From positions 248,001-312,000 of the forward strand of contig JACJYV010000009.1 in assembly GCA_020635905.1 (NCBI GenBank): 64,000 nucleotides of DNA, written 5' to 3'. Below, one piece after another: positions 7,052 through 16,900 of this stretch. A program made the position numbers and the translations under genes. How positions within the stretch are numbered: the stretch's first letter is position 1; each line of letters starts with the position of its first letter. The DNA is from Bacteroidia bacterium (GTDB lineage: Bacteria > Bacteroidota > Bacteroidia > J057 > JADKCL01). The notes under the pieces were generated by a model. It was not told where the DNA came from and searched no databases. It was given only the letters and a program-made list of their open reading frames with translations.

Positions 7052-9847
7052 ATGCTCCGGAAAATATCCCCCATCCTGCTCCTGATCCTGCTCACATCCC
7101 TGACCCAACTCAGGGCCCAGGTGGTAATTACCGATCCTGTATTCCCCAAACAGACCGATACGGTAACCGTAACCTTTGACGCGACCCTGGGAAACGGCGC
7201 CCTTACGGGCTATATTCCGGTCTATGCCCACACGGGGGTGATCACCAACCTCTCCAGCGGTCCCACCGACTGGCGCCACGTACAGGGCAACTGGGGCACC
7301 AATGATCCCAACGTGATCATGACCTCTCTGGGCAATAATAAGCACTCCATAACTTACCACATGCCCACCTTTTATGGCTTTGGAACAGAGACTGTGAGCC
7401 GCATGGCCTTCGTCTTCCGCAATGCATCAGGGTCTGTGGTGGGCCGTGAAGCAGATGGCAGCGACATCTTTGTGCCCGTGTATGGTCCCGGATTATTTGC
7501 CAAGTTTGTTACCCCGGGCGAATCCTCCATCCTGGCCTCCATGGGTGGCACCATCGACATCTGGGGTGCAGCCTCAGAAACCGCTACGCTGACCATCTTC
7601 GACAATGGCAGCCAGATAGCCAATGGAAGTGGCAAAAATCTCAATTACACCCTCAATGTGACTACTGCCGGCAACCACATGGTCGAACTCGTGGCCGACA
7701 ACGGAACCACCACCGCCCGCGATACCTTCTACTACGCCGTCAATCCCTCCAATTCCTCCATTGATCCTCCCTCAGGCACCGAACTGGGAATCAATTACCT
7801 CAACGACTCCACTGTCAGACTGCGCCTGTATGCACCCAATAAGAGCTATGTGTATGTGTTGGGAGATTTCAATAATTACCTCCTCAACACCAACTACTAC
7901 ATGAATAAATCGGTGGACGGCAATACCTACTGGCTCGACCTCCACCTGACCCCAGGCCAGGTTTACACCTATCAGTACCTGGTGGATGGCAGCATCAAGC
8001 AGCCCGATCCGTACTCCACCCTCGTGCTTGACCCCAGCAACGACCCCTGGATTGCCGATTCCACCTATCCCGATATGCCCGATTACCCCACGGGCAAAAC
8101 CACAGGCATCGTCACCGTGCTTGAGCCGGGCAAACCTGCCTACGTCTGGCAAAATCCTACCTTCAATGCACCCGACAAAGAGGATCTGGTGGTTTACGAA
8201 CTGCTGCTGCGTGACTTCCTCAATGCCCACGATTACCAAACCCTGCTTGATACCCTCGATTACCTCGACAATCTCGGTATCAATGCCATCGAAATCATGC
8301 CTGTCAATGAATTTGAAGGCAACCTTTCCTGGGGCTATAACCCCTCATTTCACATGGCCCTCGACAAATACTACGGCCCCGCCGACCAGCTCAAAGCTGT
8401 CATTGACGAATGCCACAGCCGGGGCATCGCCGTGATCCTCGACGTGGTGTACAACCACGCTTTCAGCCAGAGCCCGCTCTGCAAGCTCTACTGGGATGAT
8501 GTCAACTTCCGCCCTGCGGCCGACAATCCCTGGCTCAACGTCACTGCCAAACACGATTTCAACGTGGGTTACGACTTCAACCACGAGTCTCAGGCCACCA
8601 AAGACTGGGTGGACCGGGTCATGAAATACTGGATCACCGACTTCAAAGTGGACGGATTCCGTTTTGACCTGTCCAAAGGATTTACCCAAAACTACACCGT
8701 GGGCAACCTGGGTGCCTGGGGTGCCTACGACCAGTCACGCATCAACCTGATTGAGCGCATGGGCAATACCTGCTGGTCTGTTAATCCCGACTTCTACATG
8801 ATCCTGGAGCACTTTGCCGACAATTCAGAAGAGAAAGAACTCGCCGCCAAAGGCATGATGCTGTGGGGCAATCTCAATTACAACTACAACCAGGCCTCCA
8901 TGGGCTTCTCTCAGGACAGCGATTTTGGCTGGATTTCCTGGAAGAACCGTGGCTGGGGCAGTTCCAAAGTAATGGGCTACATGGAGTCGCACGACGAGGA
9001 AAGACTGATGTATAAGAATCTGCAATTTGGAAACTCCTCAGGTGGATATAATGTGAAGACCCTGGCCACGGCCCTGGCCCGTCAGGAACTGGTGGGCAGC
9101 TTCTTCTTCACCATACCCGGTCCCAAAATGATCTGGGAATTCGGCGAGTTGGGCTACGATTACTCCCTCGTTTACGGAGGTTCCAATGTGGCTTCCAAAC
9201 CTATCAAGTGGGATTATTTCCAGAACGCCAACCGCCAGCACCTCTACCTGGTCTGGAAAAACCTCATCTGGCTCAAAACCAATTACTCCTCCTTCCGCAC
9301 CAGCAATTACGACCTCGTACTCAATAATACCTGGAAGCGCATCAACCTCTACGACAACAACATCAATGTAGTGGTTCTGGGCAATTTTGACGTGGTAACC
9401 CAGAATGCCTATGGAAATTTTCCCACCCTGGGCAAGTGGTACGAATTCTTTTCCGGCGACAGCATGACGGTCTTCAATGCCAATGATCCCATCAGCCTGG
9501 CCCCGGGCGAATACCGCATCTATACTGACGTCAAACTTCCGTCTCCCGTCTGGGTCATCACCGACGCAAAGCAGGAGCTGGCCGGTCCCGCGGCTACCAC
9601 TCTGCAACTCTTCCCCAACCCCGCAGGCGACTACGTCTTTGCCGGCTGGGAGCAACCCCGCGCCGGTCAGACCACCCTGCGCCTCCTCAACCTCATGGGC
9701 CAGGAAGTGAGCCCCAGGGTGAGCGTTTTTTGTGCCGCAGGTCCGCAAACCCACCGTTTCGAGACTTCCCATCTGCCCGCATGCCTCTACCTGATAGAAT
9801 TGCAGGTCGAAGGTCACACCACGATTCAGAAATTGGTGGTGGAATAG
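7052..9847 (+). CDS. GH13 alpha-amylase family enzyme, T9SS exported
   Basis: 931 residues from the ATG at 7052, which begins a clear signal peptide (MLRKISPILLLILL...LRAQ). An in-frame ATG at 6962 would translate the terminator hairpin and is rejected. Order: N-terminal E-set module (about 20-140) resembling the protein of the susCD operon at 11109; a linker Ig-like domain; a CBM48-like module (about 245-345, YVLGDFNNY); a GH13 catalytic barrel with region I DVVYNH (from D464), region II GFRFD with nucleophile D539, region III acid E586 (MILEHF) and region IV SHDE with D648; a C-terminal beta domain; and a T9SS type A tail (LFPNPAGDY to KLVVE). All four GH13 motifs are intact, so it should cleave alpha-glucans. 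Substrate detail (amylase, pullulanase or branching type) cannot be settled by eye. Inferred location: cell surface or secreted. Confidence 0.93.
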   Translation: MLRKISPILLLILLTSLTQLRAQVVITDPVFPKQTDTVTVTFDATLGNGALTGYIPVYAHTGVITNLSSGPTDWRHVQGNWGTNDPNVIMTSLGNNKHSITYHMPTFYGFGTETVSRMAFVFRNASGSVVGREADGSDIFVPVYGPGLFAKFVTPGESSILASMGGTIDIWGAASETATLTIFDNGSQIANGSGKNLNYTLNVTTAGNHMVELVADNGTTTARDTFYYAVNPSNSSIDPPSGTELGINYLNDSTVRLRLYAPNKSYVYVLGDFNNYLLNTNYYMNKSVDGNTYWLDLHLTPGQVYTYQYLVDGSIKQPDPYSTLVLDPSNDPWIADSTYPDMPDYPTGKTTGIVTVLEPGKPAYVWQNPTFNAPDKEDLVVYELLLRDFLNAHDYQTLLDTLDYLDNLGINAIEIMPVNEFEGNLSWGYNPSFHMALDKYYGPADQLKAVIDECHSRGIAVILDVVYNHAFSQSPLCKLYWDDVNFRPAADNPWLNVTAKHDFNVGYDFNHESQATKDWVDRVMKYWITDFKVDGFRFDLSKGFTQNYTVGNLGAWGAYDQSRINLIERMGNTCWSVNPDFYMILEHFADNSEEKELAAKGMMLWGNLNYNYNQASMGFSQDSDFGWISWKNRGWGSSKVMGYMESHDEERLMYKNLQFGNSSGGYNVKTLATALARQELVGSFFFTIPGPKMIWEFGELGYDYSLVYGGSNVASKPIKWDYFQNANRQHLYLVWKNLIWLKTNYSSFRTSNYDLVLNNTWKRINLYDNNINVVVLGNFDVVTQNAYGNFPTLGKWYEFFSGDSMTVFNANDPISLAPGEYRIYTDVKLPSPVWVITDAKQELAGPAATTLQLFPNPAGDYVFAGWEQPRAGQTTLRLLNLMGQEVSPRVSVFCAAGPQTHRFETSHLPACLYLIELQVEGHTTIQKLVVE

Positions 9848-9862
9848 GGGGGAGGGTAAATG

Positions 9863-9901
9863 AAAAAAGCCCGGCTGCGTTGGAGTAGTCGGGCTTTTTT
9901 T
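9863..9901 (+). terminator. Intrinsic terminator after the amylase gene
   Basis: AAAAAAGCCCG pairs with CGGGCTTTTTT, ending in an eight-T run (9895-9902). It starts 16 bases after the stop codon. Confidence 0.85.
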
Positions 9902-10016
9902 GTGGGGTGGATTTTTCCCTCAAGTTGCTTCCTGTCTTGGAAAATCAGGGAGGAGGAATTGTTCTGAACCTGAATTCTGCATTACTTAAAGAGGCAGTTT
10001 ACCTGATTTCAAGAGA

Positions 10017-10783
10017 ATGAAGTATTTGGTTTTTGTGGTCTTTTTTTGGGGATGTTTCAATGGAAACTGCCAGGATATTTCTGTAAAATCCTTAACTATT
10101 CGTGCCGTAGATGAAACTGACAGGTATGCTGATATCAATATCCGGGGAAAGGATTGGGTTCTAAGTAGCGAAATGCAAGAACTGGCTTTCAGGCATTCAA
10201 AGCATTGATTTCGATGTAAAAGGATGGAAATCACCCGGATTTGGACCTCGGGGTCCAGGACGAAAAAAGAAAAAAACACATTGGATTGAATCAGGTGATC
10301 GCCAGCAAAAGGATTGAAAAGCTACTTAAAGAAATCCAATTGGCTTCTTCCCGCCTGCCTCAATTTGACGGCCTGGGTATCAACGAGCAGGATTTGCTGC
10401 GGCATTTCCAAAATGGGGAATTGGCTACCTCGCCTGATGGCGTTTTGCGTAAAATGGCCCAAAGAAAATGGACTGAGATTCAGGATCTGTATCAGAATCA
10501 AGGCGAGAATTTTCTGAAAGGAATTTATGAGATGGATACTTGTAAAACTCTCTCAGTTGTGCTGAAAATTTCAGGCGGAGGAAAAATAGAATTGAGCGGC
10601 CATGATACTGGATTTTGGTTCCTTCCTCTCGAAGTATCAGATGGAAAGCCCGATCCCTCAAAAGTTTATCTGCCCCAACTCGCTGCGCTGTTGCTGGCAA
10701 CCCTTCCCGAGGATTTTATTTTTTATTCACTTCTCAGCAAAGACGCACTATTCAGGTCCATTTTGACTGGAAATGGAAATTGA
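10017..10783 (+). pseudogene. Frameshifted gene for a secreted protein, three pieces
   Basis: Piece 1 (10017-10208) starts with ATG and a signal peptide (MKYLVFVVFFWGCF...CQ). Piece 2 is a different frame, open from 10165 to about 10313, reading SIDFDVKGWKSPGFGPRGPG and then a Lys-rich run. Piece 3 is a third frame to 10783 (…NQVIASKRIEKLLKEIQLAS…). Its only start before the protein-like part is TTG at 10241. The pieces join as one protein if one shift occurs near 10190 and another in the A-rich run at 10261-10278. No family is recognised. Piece 3 is amphipathic with an FWFLPLEV strand. It is either a decaying gene or two homopolymer or assembly errors. Confidence 0.55.
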
Positions 10784-10990
10784 GGAGTTAGGTTCTCCTG
10801 TGAAGAAAAAGGATTAAATCAGAATAAAATCCCATCACCTGCCCTTAAAATACCTCTTCTCCACTCCAATGACCACAAAAAATCTCCTAACCACAATGCA
10901 TGACTCTTTGCCTCGGTGGTAAAATCCTCCAACCCTTTGTGCCTATTAGGGTTGAATTCGTGGCGCAACTGGTGCTTTGCAACCACTCAA

Positions 10991-11016
10991 GGGAGACGCA
11001 CGACCGTGGCGTCCCT
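10991..11016. repeat. REP-like palindrome
   Basis: GGGAGACGCACGACC then GTGGCGTCCC forms an imperfect GC-rich palindrome. The type GGGACGCCACGGTCGTGCGTC is, from general knowledge, a common extragenic palindrome in several bacterial groups. The whole gap 10784-11056 otherwise shows no gene. Its open frames are short and lack any recognisable feature. Confidence 0.5.
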
Positions 11017-11056
11017 ACAGCCCACATATCCTGATTTATTTTGCAGTGCCCCCCAC

Positions 11057-11089
11057 AAAAAAAGGCCACCCTTGCAGGCAGCCTTTTTT
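11057..11089 (-). terminator. Terminator of the susC-susD operon
   Basis: On the minus strand AAAAAAGGCTGCC pairs imperfectly with GGGTGGCC and is followed by seven Ts. It lies about 20 bases after the last gene of the operon. A-runs and T-runs on both sides allow activity on the plus strand too, where it would stop transcription from the broken gene. Confidence 0.65.
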
Positions 11090-11108
11090 ATATCTCATCA
11101 GCCAGACC

Positions 11109-11960
11109 TCACTGGCACCTGAAGTAATACACAAATTCCCCGTCCACCGCATCGTTGGAGTTGGTGAGTTTGGGCTTCATGATCTGCAGCTTCACATAAT
11201 CCAGCACCTGGGTGTCGGGAATATTGAAGACTTTGGCGGGCTGTATGGACCAGGTGAAAGTTCCATCGCCGTTATTGCGCATTTGCAGTTTGGGATTATT
11301 GCCAACCTGGGAAAGCAACGCGGGCTTGTATTCCGTTCCTGTAGTGTCATAAGCTCGGGCGTAAACGAACAGATCGCTTACATTCTGCATGCTCACTTTT
11401 TCTTCCTCGTTATTGTCGTAGCGCAGGGAGAAAATGTCTTTCTGGGTGATATACACGATATCGTCACCATCTGCTGCGGGGAAGGATTTGACTTTCAGGT
11501 TGGGGGCCACGGGAGGATCAACTGCCACGGTCAGGTCCTCAGTTTTGTTTTCGAGTCCTGCAGATGAACAATCTCCACCAGAGCCCCCGTCAAGGGCTTT
11601 CACCAGGAAAAAGATGTCTTTGTCGTACACATCCTGGGCAGGTACTCCGTAAAATTCTGTCGGGATCATGGTGAATCTCCAGATATCAGGCCCCACATTG
11701 GTCCAGGCATTATCCGTGTTGGAGGCGTTCCAGCTTCCGTTTCCGTTGACGGGATCGCCTGGCATCCAGGTCCAGATGTACAGCGGGCCGGGGTTTCCCA
11801 CCAGTTTATCGCAGTCCATTTTGGTCAGATCCACATAGATTTTCAGGGTATCCGCCGGGTCAATATTGTCGGCGGGCTCGGTCCAGACTTTCTGGGCAAA
11901 GCTGCTGCTTCCCACCAAAAGGATCAGCGAAAAGATTGAGATTAACTTTTTCATTTTCAT
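11109..11960 (-). CDS. Secreted E-set protein in the SusE/SusF position
   Basis: 283 residues with a signal peptide ending SSSFAQ and no lipobox or T9SS tail, so probably periplasmic or loosely surface-held. The mature part starts KVWTEPADNIDPADT and has two beta-rich halves. Phrases such as LYIWTWMPGD, WRFTMIPTEFYG and FFLVKALDG resemble the N-terminal module of the nearby amylase (WRHVQGNWG…), suggesting a shared carbohydrate-related E-set fold. It is the last gene of a four-gene operon after susC, susD and a lipoprotein, 12 bases from the preceding gene. In the Bacteroides sus system this position is held by outer-surface starch-binding SusE/SusF. Here homology is not evident, so glucan binding is an inference from position. 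Confidence 0.75.
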   Translation of the reverse strand: MKMKKLISIFSLILLVGSSSFAQKVWTEPADNIDPADTLKIYVDLTKMDCDKLVGNPGPLYIWTWMPGDPVNGNGSWNASNTDNAWTNVGPDIWRFTMIPTEFYGVPAQDVYDKDIFFLVKALDGGSGGDCSSAGLENKTEDLTVAVDPPVAPNLKVKSFPAADGDDIVYITQKDIFSLRYDNNEEEKVSMQNVSDLFVYARAYDTTGTEYKPALLSQVGNNPKLQMRNNGDGTFTWSIQPAKVFNIPDTQVLDYVKLQIMKPKLTNSNDAVDGEFVYYFRCQ

Positions 11961-11972
11961 TCCTCCTTTGGA

Positions 11973-12464
11973 TTACATGCGACGAAATTCATACTTATAC
12001 CCGATTGTATTGCCTGAGCCACATCCTTTGGAGAAGGTGAATTTCAGGTACTCATCCACGGTACGGATGGTTGCGTCCAGGGTCACCACTGTGGTATCAA
12101 CCGCGCCCGTGGGCACCATGTTGATCAGGGTAGGGTAGAGGTTGTCGTCGAATGACCAGGTGCCTGAAGTGCCCATGAAATTTGGTGAATCATTTTCCTG
12201 AATGGTCCAGGTAAAATCAGTTGAACTAAAGCTGATCACCATGGGATTATCGCCTTTGTAAGCGTCGCTCACATCCAGTTCGTCGGCCAGGGCCGACAAA
12301 AGATCAACCTGGGTTACGTTTTCCAGCACGAAGGAATCGTTGATTCCTTCCAGTTTGGAAGAAGGTGGATCAAGAGTTGGAGGTTCGGGTTTACAGGCCC
12401 ACAACCCCAGGGTCATCACCAGGGCGAGCAGGAAAGGGCCTTTTATTTTTGCAATCATGTTCAT
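11973..12464 (-). CDS. Small lipoprotein of the susCD operon
   Basis: 163 residues from the ATG at 12464, chosen because it places a hydrophobic stretch and lipobox (LGLWAC) at the N-terminus. An upstream in-frame ATG at 12494 adds ten polar residues. After the lipidated Cys comes a Pro-rich linker (KPEPPTLDPP), then a beta-rich domain with FTWTIQEND, GTWSFDDN and VDEYLKFTFSKG, typical of small Bacteroidota lipocalin-like or DUF5004-type lipoproteins. Such proteins commonly follow susD genes. The exact role is unknown. A surface glycan-binding accessory is possible. It lies 46 bases after susD. Confidence 0.7.
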   Translation of the reverse strand: MNMIAKIKGPFLLALVMTLGLWACKPEPPTLDPPSSKLEGINDSFVLENVTQVDLLSALADELDVSDAYKGDNPMVISFSSTDFTWTIQENDSPNFMGTSGTWSFDDNLYPTLINMVPTGAVDTTVVTLDATIRTVDEYLKFTFSKGCGSGNTIGYKYEFRRM

Positions 12465-12510
12465 TGAATTTCTTTGCTTGAATTTACTAACCATTGCTTT
12501 TCAAATCAAA

Positions 12511-13890
12511 TCAGTTACACCCTCCTTCAGGATTGGGCACGATGATGCTGCTGGCCGCAGATTCCTCGTCAGGAATCTGGGCTACCAGTCCGTTACAGTC
12601 CCAGGGAGCATTGCGAATGGTGAGGCCTGGGCTATCGGCAATGGCCTGACGCTTGAGATCCCAAAGGCGGTCGCCTTCGAGGAAAAGTTCCAGGCGGCGC
12701 TCGTTGCGCACGAAGGTGATCAGGTCAGCAGCGGAAGTATTGGTGGCTATCAGGGCCACACCCGCACGACCGCGAATGTCGTTCAGGTCAGCCACTGCAG
12801 TCGCGGTATTGCCCAGCTCAGCCGCAGATTCAGCACGAATGAGTTTCAGGGCGCTCACATAGACCATGGGCACATTCATGAAGCTCAGTCCGTTGAATTT
12901 GGTGGCGTAGTATTCCTCGTTTGCTGCCCCTTCGTTGGCAATAGTCACCCAGCCCATGCGGGCATCGGCCGTATCCAGGGTAAAGAGGGTGTAGGCCTCT
13001 TTGGAGATCAGCACCGTGGGACGGTTGAATTCGGAACGGTAGTAGCCCATGGTGGTGCCGCCAGAGTTGTCAGCCGTGCCCGTGGAAACCAGTTCAAATA
13101 CCATTTCCTTGCTGGCGCCGGGTACAAAACGGTCAGCCAGGGTACTGTCGAGGGTGTAGGGTCCGTTGGAAAGCACATCGTCGGCCATGGCATAGGCATT
13201 GGTGAAATCATTCATCATGAAATAAACTTCTGCCAGGTAGCCTTTGACCGCCCATTTATTGGCATAAACCCCGTTGGATTCAGGCACCAGATTGACCGCT
13301 TCGGTCAGGTCGGCCAGAATCTGGTCATAGACCTCGCCCACTGTGTTGCGGGGCAGGGCATCTGCTCCCGTTTCGGTCCGAATGGGAATACCCAGCTGAG
13401 TATTGCCGGACGAATAGCCATAAGGCTGTCCGTAGAAACGGACAGTTTCAAAATGGCCAATAGCCCGCAGGAAAAGGGCTTCGCCACGGATGCGGTTGCG
13501 GTCTTCATCGCTCAGGCCACTGATCAGATCAAAGCTTTCCATCAGCAGGTTGGCCCGGTAGATCATAATATAGGCTTCTGACCACATGCCGCGGTTTCCA
13601 CTGTTGAAGATACCCGTGCTGCGGTTGTACCAGGCCAGCCAGTCGCCCGAAAGATCTTTGCCGCTCAGGTGATCGGCCATAAATTCTGAAAGGAGCCAGG
13701 ACTGGCCTCCCTGAAATTTACCCGAACGCAGTACGTCGTAGCAGGAAACCAGGGTCCGCTGGAGATCGTCGGGGGTTTGCAGGGCATCCTCGGTCAGGAT
13801 CACATTTTCGGGTTCAAACTGCAGGAATGAGGTGCAGGAGAAGAGATTCAGCAACAGAATCAGTCCGAATATTTTTGTTATTGTTTTCAT
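12511..13890 (-). CDS. susD: SusD/RagB-family surface glycan-binding lipoprotein
   Basis: 459 residues. The signal ends in a lipobox (LNLFSC). The start of the mature protein (FLQFEPENVILTEDAL, then DDLQRTLVSCYDVLRSG) and the TPR-like helices (FLRAIGHFETVRFYGQPYGY, NDIRGRAGV) are diagnostic of the SusD family. The C-terminal RRLELFLEGDRLWDLKRQ block is also typical. It forms the lid over the SusC transporter and binds the glycan. It is encoded 17 bases after susC. The nearby GH13 enzyme suggests alpha-glucan as the substrate. The symbol denotes family membership, not proven starch specificity. Confidence 0.93.
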   Translation of the reverse strand: MKTITKIFGLILLLNLFSCTSFLQFEPENVILTEDALQTPDDLQRTLVSCYDVLRSGKFQGGQSWLLSEFMADHLSGKDLSGDWLAWYNRSTGIFNSGNRGMWSEAYIMIYRANLLMESFDLISGLSDEDRNRIRGEALFLRAIGHFETVRFYGQPYGYSSGNTQLGIPIRTETGADALPRNTVGEVYDQILADLTEAVNLVPESNGVYANKWAVKGYLAEVYFMMNDFTNAYAMADDVLSNGPYTLDSTLADRFVPGASKEMVFELVSTGTADNSGGTTMGYYRSEFNRPTVLISKEAYTLFTLDTADARMGWVTIANEGAANEEYYATKFNGLSFMNVPMVYVSALKLIRAESAAELGNTATAVADLNDIRGRAGVALIATNTSAADLITFVRNERRLELFLEGDRLWDLKRQAIADSPGLTIRNAPWDCNGLVAQIPDEESAASSIIVPNPEGGCN

Positions 13891-13907
13891 GTTGATTTTC
13901 CTCCTGA

Positions 13908-16900
13908 TTAAAATGTGACATTCAGACCTACAGAAAGGGTTCTTTCCTGCGGAGGTGTGAGGTAAGATACGTTGGGGCTGATGTTGCGGCCCTGAGGACC
14001 GTTCTGGTCACGTACCACTTCCGGGTCAGAGCCGGGATAGTTGGTAATGGTGATCAGGTTGGTGCCAGTCACATACAGGCGCAGGGCCTGAAGGTGCATT
14101 TTGGTGACCAGATCCCCGTTGAAGCTGTATCCAAGGGATACTTTTTTCAGACGGTAATAGGTGGCATCGTACAGGAACTGGGTGGTGTTGAGGTTCCATT
14201 CAGAGCCCAGACCACCGTAGGTGCCGGGATTCATGGTCAGGCGGGGATAGGTTGCGCCTTCCTGACCGGGAGTGGTCCAGCGGTTGATGATGTCCGTACG
14301 CATGTTCCAGTCGGTAAATACACCCAGTTGACGCTTGGCTGCGTCGTCGTAGATATTGCCGCCAATGGAAAAGGTCCAGAGGGCCTCAAGGTCGAATCCT
14401 TTGTATTCAAAGCGGTTGGTAAGACCTCCAATCACATCTGGAAGCACTTTTCCTACCACCACACGGTTGTTTTCAGACCAGGTCATGGTTTCATTTCCGT
14501 CTTTGTCGAGCCATACGGGAAGTCCCGTAGCGGCATCCACATGGGAGAAACGCACCAGATAATTCACGCCCAAAGGCTGACCTTCAATTACGCGGGTATC
14601 GCCGCTGCCGGCCAATGCGTCAGGCGCGGTGTCGCCCACATCCAGTACCTTATTATAGTTGCGAGACAGGTTGAGGGTGGTGGTCCATTTGAATTTGCCC
14701 ACCAGGTTGCGGGAGGTAATCCCGATCTCAAAACCACGGTTCAATACCTGTCCCACGTTCGACCAGTAGTTAGGGAAACCAGTGGAGGTCGCCGTTTTCA
14801 ACTGGATCAGCATGTCGCGGGTTTTCTTATTGTAGAAGGTCACATCTGCGGTCAGACGGTCATTCCAGAAGCCAATTTCAAAGCCTCCATCCACCGTGTA
14901 GGCTGTTTCCCATTGCAGGAAGGGGTTTTCCAGCTGAGTGGGGTAGATGGTGGAATCGCCGTTATAGGTCACGTTATTCTGGTTGGAACTGAAGAGGCCA
15001 AAGCGGGCATTATTGGGGATGTTGGCGTTGCCTGTTTTACCCCAGCTGGCTTTGAATTTCAGGAAATTGATTACTGGAACTTTTTCCTTCCACCAGCTTT
15101 CCTCGGAGAGAATGTAGCCTCCACCTACGGTGGGGAAGAAGCCGTAAACGTTTTCCCGTCCAAATTTGGAGGAACCGTCGATCCTTGCCGTAGCCTGGAA
15201 GAAGTATTTTTTCTTGTAATCGTAATTCACACGGGTAAACAGCGACACAAATGACCAACGCTCAGTTGGGTTGACGGTATTTATGGTGTCCGTATTTTCA
15301 GAAGCACTCGGATTGGCGTAAATGGGCTTATATACGTTGGTCAATTCGAGGTATTCTGATCTGGAAACGGATTTCTGGGCTTCCATCCCGGCCATTATTT
15401 TAAGGCCATGGTCCTCAGGGAGATTCACTTTATAAGAAGCGTACCCATTGGTTGACCAGTTGAATACATTGGTGGCCCATTCTTTGGCCCGTGCAGTATG
15501 GTTTTGGGTATCCCAAAGGGAGTCTTCCAGAATGTCGTCGCCCATATCCATGTAGTCAAAGTTGCCGGAGGCATTGATTTCCAGTCCTTTGATGGGTTCG
15601 TAGAACAGGGAGATGTTATTGATGGTACGATATTCAAGGGTTTGCCAATCCACCACCGTTTGCTTGAACAGCGGGTTGATCTGGTTGTTGAGGGTGTCGG
15701 AATAAATGGGGAGCAGAGTGGATTGAGCTGCGCCAAGTCCGCCGGCCCAGGCCTGGTCCACGCGGTTGTTGAGGCCACGGGCGAGAGAGAAATTACCGCT
15801 CACCCGCAGGTTTTTCAGAATGTTCCAGTCCACGTTGCCGCGGGCTGTTAGTCGCTGGTAGCTGTTGCCCACGATGTAGCTTTCTGAATTCATTGCGGAT
15901 ACGCCCAGATAGGTTTTGATTTTGTCATTGCCCTGCCGCATGGAGAAATTGTACTCCTGTTTTACGCCCGTTTGCACCATTTTGTCCTGCCAGTCAGTAT
16001 TGACTCCCTGGGCATCTTCCAGGGTAAGTCCCATGGGAAGGGGCGCCCGGCCGGTATTTCCGTCATTTTCCCAGGCTTCCTGACGCAGTTGCAGCCATTG
16101 GTCGCCAGTGAGGAGGCTCTGGAGTTTGGTTGGTTGGGAAAGCCCGATGCGGGTACTGAAATCGAAAGTGGGTTTGCCCCGTTTACCTCTTTTGGTGGTG
16201 ATGAGAATTACCCCGTTGGAGCCGCGGGAACCGTAAATCCCGGTTGCAGCTGCATCTTTCAGGATCTCAATGGATTCAATGTCGTTGGGGTTGATGGACG
16301 AAAGGGGATTATTATTCTGACCGCCGCGGTCGCCGTTGGCGAAGTTGTCCTGGGTGATCGGAATTCCATCCACTACATACAAAGGGTCGCCGCCTGCGCC
16401 AACGGAGGCAATCCCCCTAACCCGCACCATGGCACCTGCCCCGGCAATTCCCGAACTCTGGATTACCTGTACCCCGGGTGCTTTGCCCTGCAGGGTGGCT
16501 TCAAAGCTGGTGCCTGGAATGTCGTTCAGGTCGCGGGCCCCGATTTTGGAAATGGAACCCGTCAGGTCCCTTTTTCTTTGGGTACCGTAGCCAACAATCA
16601 CCACATCATCCATTTCCTTGCCTTCAAGTTCCATTCCCGTGTTCAGGGAAATGGTTTCTCCAGCCGCAACTTTCACGGATTTTGTCTGTTTGTCATATCC
16701 AACAAACGAAAAAACCAGATTATAGTCACCCGGATCAAGTTGAATGCTGTAATTTCCTTCCCCGTCGGTCAGGGTGCCCATCTGGGTTCCTTCCACCATC
16801 ACGGTGGTACCAACCAGGGGATCGCCATTTTCGTCCTTTACCTTGCCACTCACTGTGCCTTTTTGGGCAAAAATGAAGGCCGAGGAAACAAAGGTCAGGA

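Noticed and set aside
12340..13581. 413-residue frame on the plus strand
   Set aside because: Fully antisense to the susD-like gene, with no recognisable domain.
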